Assembly (NCBI GenBank): GCA_013400975.1
Contig: WBMZ01000192.1
Location: 186,001-250,000, forward strand
Direction: 5' to 3'
Source: Atrichornis clamosus
Taxonomy: Eukaryota; Chordata; Aves; Passeriformes; Menuridae
Length of the DNA stretch: 64,000 nucleotides
The notes beneath the pieces are model-generated. The model had not been told where the DNA came from. It saw only the letters and a list, made by a program, of their open reading frames with translations, and made no database searches. This document shows, one piece after another, positions 1 through 11,559 of the stretch; within the stretch, counting starts at the first letter, position 1, and the number at the start of each line of letters is the position of its first letter. The position numbers and the translations under genes were made by a program.

Positions 1-75
1 GAAAACAATTGGCTTCCTGAAAGTGAAGCACAGGAATATTTTGCATAAATTCAGATTTTTCAATAGCTCTGAAAC

Positions 76-185
76 CTTGAATAGAGTTTGTGAGCTCGTA
101 AGAATATGTTTCTTCTTGTAAATTATTGGTTCAGGTTCTTCATCCTCTGAAGAATCATTTTCTTTCAGTTTAGTTACTGCTTTAG
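76..185 (-). other. Candidate internal exon (unidentified gene)
   Basis: On the minus strand a frame stays open from a stop near 248 to the window edge, about 80 codons, with no ATG at its head. A plausible 3' splice site (pyrimidine-rich stretch ending in CAAG) precedes 185 and a weak 5' splice site (AAG|GTTTCA) follows 76. The enclosed peptide, about 36 residues, is strongly biased: a lysine-rich start, an acidic serine/glutamate patch (DSSEDEEPEP), then IIYKKK. Charged low-complexity composition of this kind is more typical of real protein than of translated AT-rich DNA. I do not recognise the family and no partner exon is evident. The donor is poor and the frame also continues past it, so the right boundary is uncertain. 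It could be an exon, an exon relic or chance. Confidence 0.22.
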
Positions 186-863
186 CTTGTCCATCAAAAA
201 GACATAAAGAAAGGAGCCAAAACGCCACAGGGCGCCTCAAATGTATCTAGCATGAGGCAAAAAGTTTTAGCAATCTCCTTTAAGTAAAGACTTGATCTTT
301 TTATTTCATCTACTTCGTAACAAAAGTAGATGATACACAGAGACATCTTCATTATATTTTCCAAAGACAAGCTTTTATGAACCTGATAATACTAAAATAT
401 TACCTTGCCAAATGGTCCACCATTACCATAACAACACATTAAATCCATTACATTGGCATGTCATTTCCATGCTGAATGATCAATAGAAAATTACTGAACA
501 CGTTGTATGGCCGGTGAAGGAGATCTTCTCAGAGGACGTACTTGGTTTCCAGTCAGCCAGATTTGGCTTCCATCTCATATATTCGACAAAAAACAAGAGT
601 CATTTTTATAGCCAAAGGATTTAAACTACTCTTATATTTTTCTAAAATTAGTACAAAATCTCAAATCCTGAAATATATTTCAATTCTACAACTTCCGTAC
701 CTGAATCCCAGTAACAATTTATTTCAATCCTTGTCTGGATTTTCTGTCATAAAACATGGTGAATAAGTCAAAAATTATGTTGAGGAGGAAGAAATAGGTG
801 AAATGAAAAAATCCCTTGAAATCATCATTTTGAGTTTGGTATGTGGGAGGTTTTTTTGTACAG
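186..863. other. AT-rich non-coding stretch with a short hairpin
   Basis: No gene is supported here. The one structural item is a perfect 10-bp inverted repeat (TCATCTACTT at 306-315 and its complement at 324-333) separated by 8 nt. The rest is unremarkable AT-rich DNA. A 74-codon frame at 542-766 has the isoleucine/leucine/serine-heavy composition of chance AT-rich translation. Confidence 0.5.
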
Positions 864-1053
864 GAAGATGAGATGATTCATTCAGAGCTGTGTTTGTTAC
901 GTATATCATGTTATCATAATTTGGAGAAGATCAGTAAGGATTGCTGGAGATGTGCTGACAAGATTGCAAGAAGAATGGATAAAGGAATTAAAATAAATCC
1001 ATGGAAAGTGATTGAGATGTTTCCCTTACCTACATTTTACTCATATTTTTATG
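864..1053 (+). other. Candidate internal exon (unidentified gene)
   Basis: This 190-bp segment has both splice signals. The left side is a T-rich tract ending GTACAG just before 864, and the right side is ATG|GTAAGT at 1053/1054, a near-consensus 5' splice site. One frame is open across the whole segment, about 63 codons, and extends beyond both ends. The peptide is mixed in composition, with a KISKDCWRCADKIARRMDKG stretch of alternating basic and hydrophobic residues followed by a hydrophobic FPLPTFYSYFY end. I recognise no family. It would start in phase 0 and end in phase 1. No adjacent exon on this strand could be joined to it. Alternatives are an exon of a long non-coding RNA or coincidence, since splice-like pairs are common in this much DNA. 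Confidence 0.25.
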
Positions 1054-2185
1054 GTAAGTCTGCAATATGTGAGAATATTTTTTGCGTATTTAGGAGTCTC
1101 TTTAAAGGTAAGACTTTTCAGACTAGTTTTCATAAACCTATTAGAATTGCTAAAGTATTATTTTAATTTCATTTTTACATCTAAGGAAGACAAAATGTTC
1201 TTTCAAGAGATGACTGATTACGAAAAGTACAGCAATACAAAAAGTTTAAGCTGCATACAGAACGATAAGATTTCAGGTCACAAAATATATTTGTCTAATT
1301 CATTGATTGCTTCTTCTTCTTCTTTGCCTTGCTTCCTCCTGGCCGTGCCCTCCCTCACTCCCTCCCAAATACCCTGTGCAGAGCTGGGCCCTTCTGTTTA
1401 GTCAGTAGCCAATTACAACTTCTCTGGTGCAGTTCTTCATCCCAAGGCAATTTGGTAATCTTACACTGATTAATTAAACTCGAGCCTCTAAACAAACTGC
1501 TAAAACTCCTATATCCAGAGCTTGCATATCTAATCCAGATAACAGGATAAGCAACGTGACTGTCAAAGTTCATGAAGAAATGAAAACAAGAACACTGTAT
1601 TCATTCTTCTTTGTAGAGTTCCTAAACAAAGAATAAGTTGTACTTCTAGGTAGAAAATCTAATCTGCATTTAAATAGAATTTCTCCAAATAATAAACAAA
1701 AGCCTGAAGCAACAGTTTTACAGCAAGTCTTGCTGCCAGTGCTGAGTCTAATCCTTCTATCTCTATCTGTAATCCCTTCTACTCTTGTATATTAATTTCC
1801 TTACCAGTTTATCAAGGCATCTTGGCAGAGTTCACGTGAACAACAGTCACTTTGCACTTTCTCAACTTTCTTCAAAGCTGAGCCTAAAACTGCTCAAACT
1901 TTGGGTGGTCAGCAGCTCAAGGAAAACTCAGACGGAATCAGCTTTATTAAAACAAAGGGAAGTTATTAACCCAGAGAGTGAGAAGAAGGACGGCTTGAAG
2001 GGATGTGCTTTGCATAAGAAACAGTAAATACGACAGAGCAGCTTCCAGGTTGTGGGGACAGACTTCTGTGGACAGCCTTTTGTGGGATGTTACTGAACAG
2101 CTCTGGTGCTTTCGGGGATGGATTCTCTGAGCTCTCCGTGCAGATCCTGTGGAGATCCACGCATCCCCTGTGGGATCCCAACCAG

Positions 2186-2219
2186 CCAGAACGTCCCTGA
2201 CACCAGAACGTCCCTGACA
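2186..2219. repeat. 17-bp perfect tandem duplication
   Basis: The unit CCAGAACGTCCCTGACA occurs at 2186-2202 and again, identically, at 2203-2219. Each copy contains a CpG, which is scarce in the surrounding DNA. Two identical copies suggest a recent slippage or duplication event, and copy number may vary between individuals. Confidence 0.9.
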
Positions 2220-3930
2220 CAGCACGTGCTGATCACTGTGGTTCCCAGCTGGTCAGAGGCCGGCAGCGTTGTCCACGAGCCTTTTGGGAACCTGAGCATG
2301 GGCTGCGTTTTCATTCTCATTTTCTGACCATGACTTTGCTTCCCATCCAGGCTGTTGGGGAGCACCTCCGCCCACATGAAGACATCTAAACCAGGGGCAG
2401 CACAGAGCTCCCCAAAGAAAAGGTTTAGGTTTGAAATAGGAGGATGTTAAATGTTAGAGATTACTTTTTAAAATCTTCTGGAACAGAGAAGTTTTCAGAT
2501 GCTACCTTGCTGTTCAATGTTCTGTTCTTATGTTTGAAGGAACAGATCTGATACTACTTAAAGTACCCCCCTCTCCTTCTGCTTTCCCTCGAAAGTATTG
2601 TTTACATATTTCAGTGTAGAAATTAAAAGATAACCCCCCCAAATAGAGGGCTCTGTTCTAAATTTAAAAACAATGAAGAAACTAATTATTAAATGAAAAG
2701 ATGTCTCAGTGGAAAAGATAGAAGGATAGAATTAGCATTCTAGATGAGATTTGCCAGATTCTCAGATATAAGGAAAGATAGTACCAGATGAGCAATAACT
2801 AATTTAATTCAGGCAGCTCTGCTTTAATACAGGTCACTGCTAATTAGACAAATACCCACTAGATTTGTCTACCTGATTCCCACTTTAGTCCTAATATTGA
2901 CAGACCATCAGCACATCAGCTTTTAAAATATTTTCTCACTCTAAGCCCAACAAATTTGACCTATAACTCTATTGCATTATTAGATGTTGTTCCAAGCTGA
3001 CTTGTTCTCTACAGGGCCAAGGAGACCTGCCTGCCTTTGAACCAACACAGTTTGCAGTCACAGGGATCATCTTGTTTACAGGACTCAACAATATAGATTG
3101 ACGTCTTTTTTTCTGAAAACAGAGTTATAACTCACAATTTGTGAGAGACATTTTTTGAGTTCAAGAAAGAGAGATAAGTTAGGAATCAGTTTTCCTCCGG
3201 ACTGTAGCACTTATTCACATTCAAGGAAGAAAAACAACAGTATTAAGGATTCTGTGAAAGGACTGGATAAGCTCCTTTGGTAAACAGAAAAAAAAAAAAA
3301 ATCCCAAACCAATTACTGTCTCAAGGAAACAGTCTCTTTATGAATCAAAGCTATGTGCCAATAAGTATTTCTTATTAAGCAGAAGACTCTTGCTCTTCAA
3401 GGTAAGAGATGGACACTGCATAAACTGAGTAAGTGTTAAACTGAATGTGAAAAAGGTTACAGGCAAAGAAGAAATTGAATAAAAGGAAAAAAACCCAAAC
3501 CAACACAACCTTTTCACTTCACAACTAATGATAGCAAATTTAGAAAAGGATATACATTAAACCTTTATTATTGATGGATTAATAATATATTTATTAGAGA
3601 CAAACTTTGCATCATTATAATGCCATAGAGACTACAAAGTGTTTTGCAAAATGTATAGGAAATATTTTAGCTATGGCCAAAGGCCTAAATGTTTCACCAA
3701 TCCACTGAAAAACATGTAGGCATCCAGCAGGAAAGCAAAATCCTGTGTAAAACCAATCAAATCATAGCAAGATTAATTAAAACACTATTTTAGGTTACTG
3801 TACAATCAACTATGGAGACTATTATTGTAAGTGTTGTTACCACAGGCACAGTGAAGATAAAGAGAGGAAAAACTTGAGGTATTCCCTCATTTCATCAGGC
3901 AGAAGAGGCTGATATCTGTCCCTCTTTCTC

Positions 3931-3954
3931 TTTTTTTTTTTTTTTTTTTTTTTT
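3931..3954. repeat. T24 homopolymer
   Basis: An uninterrupted run of 24 T follows a CT-rich lead-in. It could be read as the A-tail of a minus-strand retrocopy lying to its right, but the sequence after it shows no recognisable retroelement or mRNA-like body. A simple slippage-prone homopolymer is the likelier reading. Length is probably polymorphic and hard to sequence. Confidence 0.85.
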
Positions 3955-4699
3955 GTGGAAAGTGCATTTTTACACTACATTTGCTAAGCTTTGGCACCAA
4001 AGATATCCAATGACACACAAGAATTGTCACGTCTTAAGCCTGAGCAACCAGATGACTTTTAGAAAATGAAATTCAAAGATCAAGAACAATATCACACTTA
4101 GAGAACATTTTATGGAACTGCATTCACCTCTACCTTTATGATTTTTGCATCTTCAGGATTCATGTTTTGAGGCTTTTTATCTCAATCCTCACAGGCAGAA
4201 GCATCTTTTCTAAATGAAAGTTTTTTTTCAGATGCTCAGAAAACTGAGATTCTGATCAAATAGCATGAAAACAAAAGGGGGAAACCACTACACAGAACCG
4301 AGAAGCAGCAATTCAGAAAAAACTACCAAATTGTAAGTACAAAATCCTTTAGCCTACATACTAAAAATGTTTAAGTTCACCACATTATAATCTCTTAGAA
4401 AACAAGTTTACCCACATAATACTCTATTTGAACAGCGTTTCCTGTAGGTATTTTGCTATTTTACTGAAAAAAATAATGAAATTATCAGTTTCTCCTTAAA
4501 GGGTCACACAATACAAATAATGGCATTCATAAAGTCAATTAGAAGTCAAAAGTAAATAAGTGTTGAACTGAAGTAATTAAACTGTGCAATAGGAACGATT
4601 AATCCATTAGAGTTCACGGCAAAGGTAAGGCACTGATCTGGCATGTACAGTGGAGAATAGATCTAAAAAACTCTCTAATTAGGTGGAATTAAGTGGTCA

Positions 4700-5060
4700 C
4701 CTCCCTTAATTGGAAGGAAGAAAGGATGCAAACTTCAAGAGGAAAAGTTCCAGTTTAAAACAGGAGGGTTGCTCTCCGTTCCCTCTGGCTCTGCCCCTTC
4801 CCGGTGCAGTCCCATGCCCCTGCAGTTCACCTGTCCCAGTTGGCACATCCCGGGCTGGCCCGGCCAGGCTCCATCCAGCAGGGAATGCCCACAGCTCCAG
4901 CACTTCCTGCTGCCTCCCCTCCAGCCCAAGGAAGGGGCGACTGCTGCAGACGAAGTGCTGGCTCTGCCTGTCCTGCTCCAGGAAATGCACACACTGATTT
5001 CTTCCCAAACTGCTGATGGTTCAGCCACAGGCATGAGACCAAGTAAAAAGATGTAATTTG
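4700..5060. other. GC-richer patch without a recognisable gene
   Basis: Base composition shifts sharply to C-rich on the plus strand, and six or more frames of 60-115 codons overlap on both strands. Overlap of this kind comes from low stop-codon density in GC-rich DNA, not coding. Peptides are rich in Pro, Ser, Ala and Cys with no family resemblance. CpG is sparse, so it is not a convincing CpG-island promoter. Confidence 0.5.
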
Positions 5061-7400
5061 TAACTACTGGGCCAGTGGCCACTCCAGGAAAACAGGCATT
5101 TTGCAGTATTTCTTAGAGGAGATATTAGCAATCCTGCATCTCCTCTCCATGCTTTTTTTTACCTCCAGTGACTGTGGCATTTGCTGGGTGAAAGTGTTCT
5201 GGAGCCCACTATCGGAGGAAAGTGCAGGTGTATTAAAGCACCACCCAGCACCCATGCCCAGGTTTTTAGCATATCTCCAGCACGTTTTTGGCAGGGAGAA
5301 TCAGAACTTTGGCCTTACACCAAAAGGAAAAAGGGTTCAATTTCTAAGGAACACAAATTAAAATGTACCAGTCACCTTTGATCATTTTTTTTTTTTATTT
5401 CAGTGTGTTCTGAACATAAATCACACTTTCCCAACAATCTTCCTGGTACACATGTGGGTACCATAGCAACTATCACAACATCCAAATCCTGTGCTCCTAA
5501 AACACACAACTGAGTGATGAAAGGATGGCTATCTGTAAATCCACAGATCTGCAATCACCCCTTAGCCATGGCTAAATAGTATAAACAATTGTAGTATGGC
5601 TTTTTTCAAATTTAGAAATCCAGCATTAACAACAGAAATTCAAATATTGCCTTTTCAGTTCAGCTGCATCACGAATGCAGCATTACAAGTTTCTTAAGAA
5701 ACTGAGTAATTAATTACATTGCCTTAAATGTTAGCGAGCAACTGCCAGGAAGCAGATTTAAAACTTGGATTCTGTTTTAATTTATTTTATTTATGGGCAC
5801 AAGTCAGGCTTTCAGGTAACGTAATACAAAATAAATTGGACTGTGAAAGCTAAAAGAAACGTAGATTTAAAAGAGAGGTAGATTTAAGTAGGACAGGTAC
5901 TTAAAACTAAAGAACTGCTTGAAAACAAACCAACCAGCCTGGCAAACAGAGCAAATACAAGAAAGGAAGGAGGACCACAAGGCCAAGGTGAAGAAGAGAG
6001 TGGGACTAGTCCTAATCCGTGATAGCTCACAACCCTATGCCTGAGTTAGCTGGGATGAACCAGGTGTTACCATGTCTCTCCCTACTAACTTTTCAGACTA
6101 ATTTCACATCCTTTTAAAACAATCTTAGTCCCCAAAACCCCCATAGATTTTGCAATTAATATAAACTCATTTCTAAAACCATTTACTTCTGGTTTAAGTA
6201 GGTGAGAGAAAACATAGAACAAGTTCTGTTCAGAACTATCCTTGTTTTGACTGAATTGACTTTTTTTTCTCAATCCAAATGAATTAAAAATATTCACAAG
6301 AATGAGATTTCCTCAGCTTTCTTACCATGGGCAGAGATTTACTTCTGGGTTACAGGATTGTAGAGGTATTATTCAGGTAATAAAAAAGAAGGCCAGAGAT
6401 TTGTAAACAATGGGAAAACAGCTTAATCATTTGATCTGCACTTTCCTGATGGTCACCATTATAGACATTATTTGTTATTATATTCCATTCTTCCAGAAAT
6501 ATCCAGAAAAAAAACAGTTCAGCTTACCCTTGAGGGTTCTGGTTTTTTCATTTTAACAAAACTTAGGAGTTTCTGAACATTTATATGCTTATATCTGTAT
6601 TCCATAGGACTGCACGTTTCCTGAACAGCTGAAGCCCTGAAGAAGAATACTTCGGCCATATATTCCCTTTATAAATCCCAGATGATGCAGTTTACAATAC
6701 TCCACTGAACTCCTGACTTTCATTTACAAAGCTCAGAAGAGAACTCATAGCCAGTGCCAGGCTATTATGTACACCAAAGGATATATCCATTTGATTAAGG
6801 CTCCTCCTTTATTCTCCAGATTGGAACAGATAGAGCAGGAGTAGCTTTCTCTTCTTTTTCTCCTCAATATTGCAGTTTTTTGTTTTCAGTGCAAGCTACT
6901 GTCATAAAATATTTAACTAGAAATGAAAAAAAAAATTTTCATAGTGGGAATATATAGATTACGTATGGAAGTAGATGGAAAGGCACAAAATTAATTCTCA
7001 AAGGGCAGGTAAAATTGCATCTGAACTGTCTGAAAGCACGGAACTGCTATGCATTTAAATACCACTGTGATTAGTGCTTTCAAAAAACAGAAGAGTCCCT
7101 TAAACTTATCTTTTTTGGTTTGAAATTTTAAATTTTTTTTGCTTGTTCAACTCAACTCATATAAATCCCAGCCACTACTTGCAAATGCATATGCACAGCA
7201 CTTCAGCAGTAAATCTGCTGTGCATTCACCTGTAAGCCAGTGGCAATTAAAGAAGCAATAACTAAGGTAGTAGTATTTTATTATTGCGGGGCCAGAGTCA
7301 TGAAAATTATCAAGAATTTAATTAATGTTTTTGCTATCATGTGCATGACAACTGCCATTCATTAAAATATAATCAACAGTAATGTGTAAGGAGGTGGTAG
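5060..7400. other. AT-rich non-coding region with a palindrome
   Basis: No gene is supported. A perfect 16-bp palindrome lies at 5688-5703 inside a less repetitive stretch (about 5640-5760) that also has TAATTAATTA. The rest is A/T-rich with scattered short A or T runs. Confidence 0.5.
5688..5703. repeat. 16-bp perfect palindrome
   Basis: AGTTTCTTAAGAAACT is its own reverse complement. It is followed 3 bp later by TAATTAATTA, another palindromic homeodomain-type string. Such strings can bind dimeric transcription factors, but in AT-rich DNA they can also arise by chance. Confidence 0.6.
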
Positions 7401-7411
7401 ATCCCAAATGA

Positions 7412-7800
7412 TTAGAGGTTGGAGATGTGCCCGTGTGGACCTGAGCTGCTGCCAGGCAGACCTGCTGTACCCTGGCCCACTCCTCCTCCTCCTCCTCCTC
7501 CCTGGGTGTTAATTAGAGCAGCCCTGATCAAAGCGCCAGCCTTTCCCTCTGCCCAGTCACACAAAACAGAGCACAAAGTCCCAACACAGCGCACGCTGAG
7601 CAAACAAACAGCGAGCATCCGTCACAAGGAGGCACAGGGGATCCGTCTGGCGCGGCACAGGGACGGCTCCCGCATCCACCAGCACGGCCCCGGGCCGTCA
7701 TTCCGGCTGCGCTCTGGGAAAGCACAGCTGCGTTCACTTGCCGGTGGAGGACTCACAGCCACGGACAAATTGAAACTGCGGCTGGAAACGCTGACTCACA
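7412..7800. other. GC-richer patch carrying the longest open frame of the window
   Basis: A 188-codon frame runs on the plus strand from 7419 to 7985. It crosses a (CTC)n microsatellite, giving a run of prolines, and a (GTTG)n repeat. The opposite strand is also open over much of it. The composition (Pro, Arg, Ser, His) follows from the local GC content, and I see no domain. It is probably not a gene. CpG dinucleotides are somewhat commoner at 7630-7720 than elsewhere, so a weak regulatory or promoter-like role is possible. Confidence 0.4.
7480..7502. repeat. (CTC)n trinucleotide microsatellite
   Basis: About seven uninterrupted CTC units. The tract is pyrimidine-pure and slippage-prone. Confidence 0.9.
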
Positions 7801-7838
7801 AGTCTCCCGCACGATCTAGCCATATAAAAGCAAAAAAT

Positions 7839-7854
7839 GTTGGTTGGTTGGTTG
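7839..7854. repeat. (GTTG)n tetranucleotide repeat
   Basis: Four GTTG units are followed directly by GGG and a T7 run. The array lies within the 188-codon chance frame. Confidence 0.85.
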
Positions 7855-8810
7855 GGGGTTTTTTTCCTTCTTATGTAAGGGATGATGGTAAACCCATCTG
7901 TGTTCATTATCTTGGGCACATCCTTCCATTTGGCGATGCCTTTGCAGCATTTCACTTGCTCTACGGTTCTGGGAAATTTATTTAAGAAAAAAAAAAAATC
8001 CTGCATGTACTGTTGTAGCCTGAAGAGAATCAAAGTATTTTAAACACCTTTGAGAGCTACCATTAACACAGGGTGTTAGTAACAAGTTGTTTCAGAAGTA
8101 CTGCACACACATGTGCATACATATGTGTTCTTCTGTTATTACTTAAATTGAATTTTCAGGAACTCTGAGAGAGTCAGCAACCATAGATCAACATGTTTGG
8201 ATGACCAAGAATACACTTTAAAAAAAAAAAAAAAGAGTAAGAGATGGGTCAAAATAGTGTTTATCTGTTACTGAGGAAAAACATTTTGCGATGAATGGCT
8301 CACAGACAACCAAGTTATGGAACAAGCCGTGGCCCACCAGACCAACAGGTTATCTGAGTACATATGGTCAGATGGATGTCCAGAGAATGGATACATTAGC
8401 AAATCAAATAAAGAAACCAAGTCAAATCAGGAGCCCTTTGTAGGAATTAGCCGCGTAGAGGAATAGCACAATCAAAACATGGAGAATCAAAGCTGATCAT
8501 AACTAATAGCACAGGCAAAACCACCTCTAAATTGCTTAAGTAATATTGCAACAAACCCTAGTGAGCTGTACATGTTCCCCTTTCCTTCAGAGTTAGGTGA
8601 AATAGAATTAATCATTCTCATAGTCTGTGCTGCACTGCTTCTTTTTGTATAAATTACGGTCTCATTAGAGCTAGAAGGAACAGGATCTTGGGATCTTGCT
8701 TTAGGTTACTTGTGTTTTATTTGGTTGGTCTGGTTATCTTTGAGGACTGGCTGCAACCCTGCACAGTGAGAACACTGGGGAAAATATGAGCTGTTTTCAC
8801 TCAAGTCATA

Positions 8811-8876
8811 ACACCTTATTATTTATTAAAAAACATTTGGCTATGTCAGAGTCTGCCAAATGTAATAATTAGGTGT
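8811..8876. repeat. 66-nt imperfect inverted repeat (hairpin-forming)
   Basis: The outer arms are ACACCTTATTATT (8811-8823) and AATAATTAGGTGT (8864-8876), complementary at 12 of 13 positions. The inner arms are ACATTTGGC (8833-8841) and GCCAAATGT (8855-8863), a perfect 9-bp match. A 9-nt bulge (8824-8832) lies only on the left side and the loop is 13 nt (8842-8854). In all 21 of 22 arm positions pair. The size resembles a small microRNA precursor or a palindromic regulatory element, but the large one-sided bulge is atypical for a microRNA. It could also be the core of an old DNA transposon with inverted ends. I do not recognise a known microRNA seed. Confidence 0.6.
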
Positions 8877-11550
8877 CATGCCCCTATAAAAATGTCAGCA
8901 ATATGACAGCCGCTAATGAAGAAAGAATTGAAGGCTAAGTAGAAAATAATGAATCAATGGAAGAGCTAGAGATTCAACAGAGGAATCCCGATTTCTGCTC
9001 TAAATACACTTCTGATGGAATTTGCCTAAGGTCTCAGATCACTTGTAGGTGAGACTTTCTGTTTTCTGAATTGTAGATTGTGGACATTTTGAAAAGATCT
9101 AAGTTAGTGCTAATTAATCCTACAACACGAACAGCAAATTCACATGTTTGGCCTGAACTTGAAGACACACACTGCCATCTCCTTGAAGACATGACATTAT
9201 GAGAACCCCTCACAAATTAGCTAACATAACAGAAAATAAAATTGAGTTTACCCTTTAGTAAGACAGAGTTCACGGTCTTCAGGTGCTGAAAGTAGAAATT
9301 GGAGCTGAAAAGAGGCCAAATTGCTTTAACATTTAACCAATTTGGATCAGACGGGCTGAAGTCTGCAGTCACAATGAACTAAGTGAAATATAAAGGAAAC
9401 TTAATTCTCCTGTTTTGTTCTACTGAAAAATGGGTTTCTGGTAAAGCACAGTTAATCACAGTGAGGAAATGACATGTCATAGTCATGGCACAATTGTGAC
9501 TGCACCGCTGATGTTAATTCATGAACTCTGCGACCATTTGTGATTCTCTTCCTTGTACTAAATCAAAGGTTGAAGGCCAGAGTACTCCAGGTTTGCATGT
9601 GATTTGACAGCCACCTCATGCAGGATATCCTTATAAAATAAAGATATCCATTGTGCTTACCATTTTGTAAATCCAGGAACTAAAATGTTAGGATAACTGA
9701 ACTAGGTATGATTGCATGGCTAATGTTTGGTGGGGAACCTTTTACCTCTTTTTTTTTTAAATTTCAAAAGTTAAAAAGAGAGTGCCCTTCATAGCAAAAA
9801 GCACACCAAGAAATACCACCTAGATGACAAGAATAATTTTTGATTGATCCAGGACATACTTTGCCCTAATAATGTTTTTCTTTTACTATCTAGGAAGCTG
9901 CTTATTGAAGAATGGAAAGGGACATTTGAAAAAAACGTTTCTTGAAAAGTTATTTCACACAGATGAATCTATGTAATGGAGACCTTTTTGCTACTTCATG
10001 TACTGGCTAATGAGAAAAAGACATCCCAGCTTTTAAATTTAACTGCACTTTAGCTGACCTACAGTTCTATTCATGCAGAGGTAGATGGGAAAAGGTAACA
10101 ATTTCCACCTGAGCCAAAATTTCAAGACAGTAATAAATTTCAAAGCATTTTTCTTCTGCAGGCTGAGTAGGATTTCTATAAAAGTAAGCAATAAATGTAT
10201 TTCTGCTGATCTATCCATTTCATTCTGATGAAAATAAGTTCAGGAATACACACTATTTGAGAATTCTGGGGTCTGGGAAGCACAAAATCCAAGAGGCTAA
10301 ATATCATTGGTAATGAGCAGGTGAAGTTCCCCACTTAGTAGCTTATGTTCCAAGCAGAACCACCCCACTTTCTGCTGGAAAAAAACAAAACCCATCCTTC
10401 AACACGGTGATAAAAAATCACTCCAACACAAAAGGTGTATCTATGATTACATAAAAATACTTCTGGCCTATAGTGGACATGCTGCGACTTAGATGGGGCA
10501 GGAGGAAGAACAATCATGTTTGTTGAAGATGTAACATAATTCTGAAGAAATTGAAATTGTTGCCTCTGTATGTGGTAGGCTTAAGCAATATTTAAGTGGC
10601 TGTTATTCCACTTTGGAAATCTGTTCTGCTGTGTGTTCTATTGAATTAGATCAAGAATAAATTCATATGAAGATAAAGTGCCAGCTCCATCAGTGAGAGT
10701 GGAACAGAGATCACACTCAAGTCAGAGGAATAAAAAGAATGATTAAATGAGGTCTACGTGTTTTTTTGTAAGATGTACAGCTGGAGGCTCTTTTATGTGA
10801 ATCGACTTCAAAGCTACCTTGTAAGAGTACATTAAAAATAAAATAGCACCCAGAAAAGATATGAGAGGGCAGAATTTTAACCCCGAAAGTTTCTGCTTTT
10901 CTTGGTAAATTACAGATAACACTCATCAGCAGTACTTAAGCCACTTCTCTTCCAAGAGCTCGACAGTGGCAGCCAGGAGTGTTGTGACAGTCCAGCTTCT
11001 GTAAGTGGCACAGAGACAGCCCAGAAACACCCAAGTGACAGGGAGACTGTCTAAAAGGTAGGGTGGTTGTAGGGACAAATTTCCACATGCAGAAGCCCCC
11101 TACCACGTGCACGGTAATAAAGACAACCCTTCAACACAGAGAAGACACTAAATTGTACTTTCTCTTCTCTGACACTGACTTTACAGACTGACATTTGTAC
11201 ATTTAAATGCACCAGTACTTACTGTTGCTGCATCCAACGTGGTATTACATGTGTGCACTGCTGGAAGAGAAGATACCCTGCCTTTTTTAAAGCAAACACA
11301 TTTGGTATGCAAGCCTTATTTTTTATGGTGTCTGATTTTATCATGACACCTGCACACTCTTGAAGCAAAAAAACCCCAGAGTTAGGCTTTATACTTGTCA
11401 TGGGAGCACTTGCTGAGATTTTTCAGCCAATATACTATGTCTTTAACAAACATTTAATGTTGATTTCATGCCAATATATTTGCTACATACCACAACTGTG
11501 AACCACTTAGATGTTTCAAGCCTCTCCTGTCCTTACTAACTTGCTTTTTC
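8877..11550. other. AT-rich non-coding region
   Basis: No gene is supported. The 90 bp after the hairpin (8877-8960) are non-repetitive and have the look of conserved non-coding DNA. A perfect 12-bp palindrome, ATGACATGTCAT, lies at 9469-9480, and the palindrome CACAATTGTG follows about 10 bp later. Frames of 60-69 codons at 10335-10517, 10717-10926 and 11219-11401 on the minus strand have no recognisable content. Confidence 0.5.
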
Positions 11551-11559
11551 TTTACAGAG

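Larger units (their letters stand above)
1054..4700. other. AT-rich non-coding region
   Basis: No gene is supported. A GC-richer island near 1940-2380 gives several overlapping short frames on both strands, which is how chance frames behave. It contains the 17-bp tandem duplication listed separately. Homopolymers include A14 at 3288-3301 and T24 at 3931-3954. Around 2800-2870 and 4560-4640 the sequence is less repetitive and carries homeodomain-like cores (CTAATTAG, TTAATCCATTAG), so regulatory elements are possible but unproven. Confidence 0.5.

Noticed and set aside
1012..1401. 129-codon plus-strand frame
   Set aside because: Leu/Phe/Ser-rich in AT-rich DNA, in a different frame from the splice-flanked candidate at 864-1053. 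Nothing recognised.
3931..3954. T24 as the A-tail of a processed pseudogene
   Set aside because: No mRNA-like or retroelement body lies beside it, and poly(A)-tailed retrocopies are rare in birds.
4706..5082. Cluster of six overlapping frames of 70-115 codons
   Set aside because: Frames are open on both strands at once, as expected from local GC-richness. Pro/Ser/Cys bias only.
7600..7760. Possible CpG-island promoter
   Set aside because: CpG is only modestly increased over a short span, with no transcript or exon attached.
7419..7985. 188-codon plus-strand frame, the longest in the window
   Set aside because: It crosses a (CTC)n and a (GTTG)n repeat, sits in a GC-richer patch with the opposite strand also open, and shows no domain or splice context.
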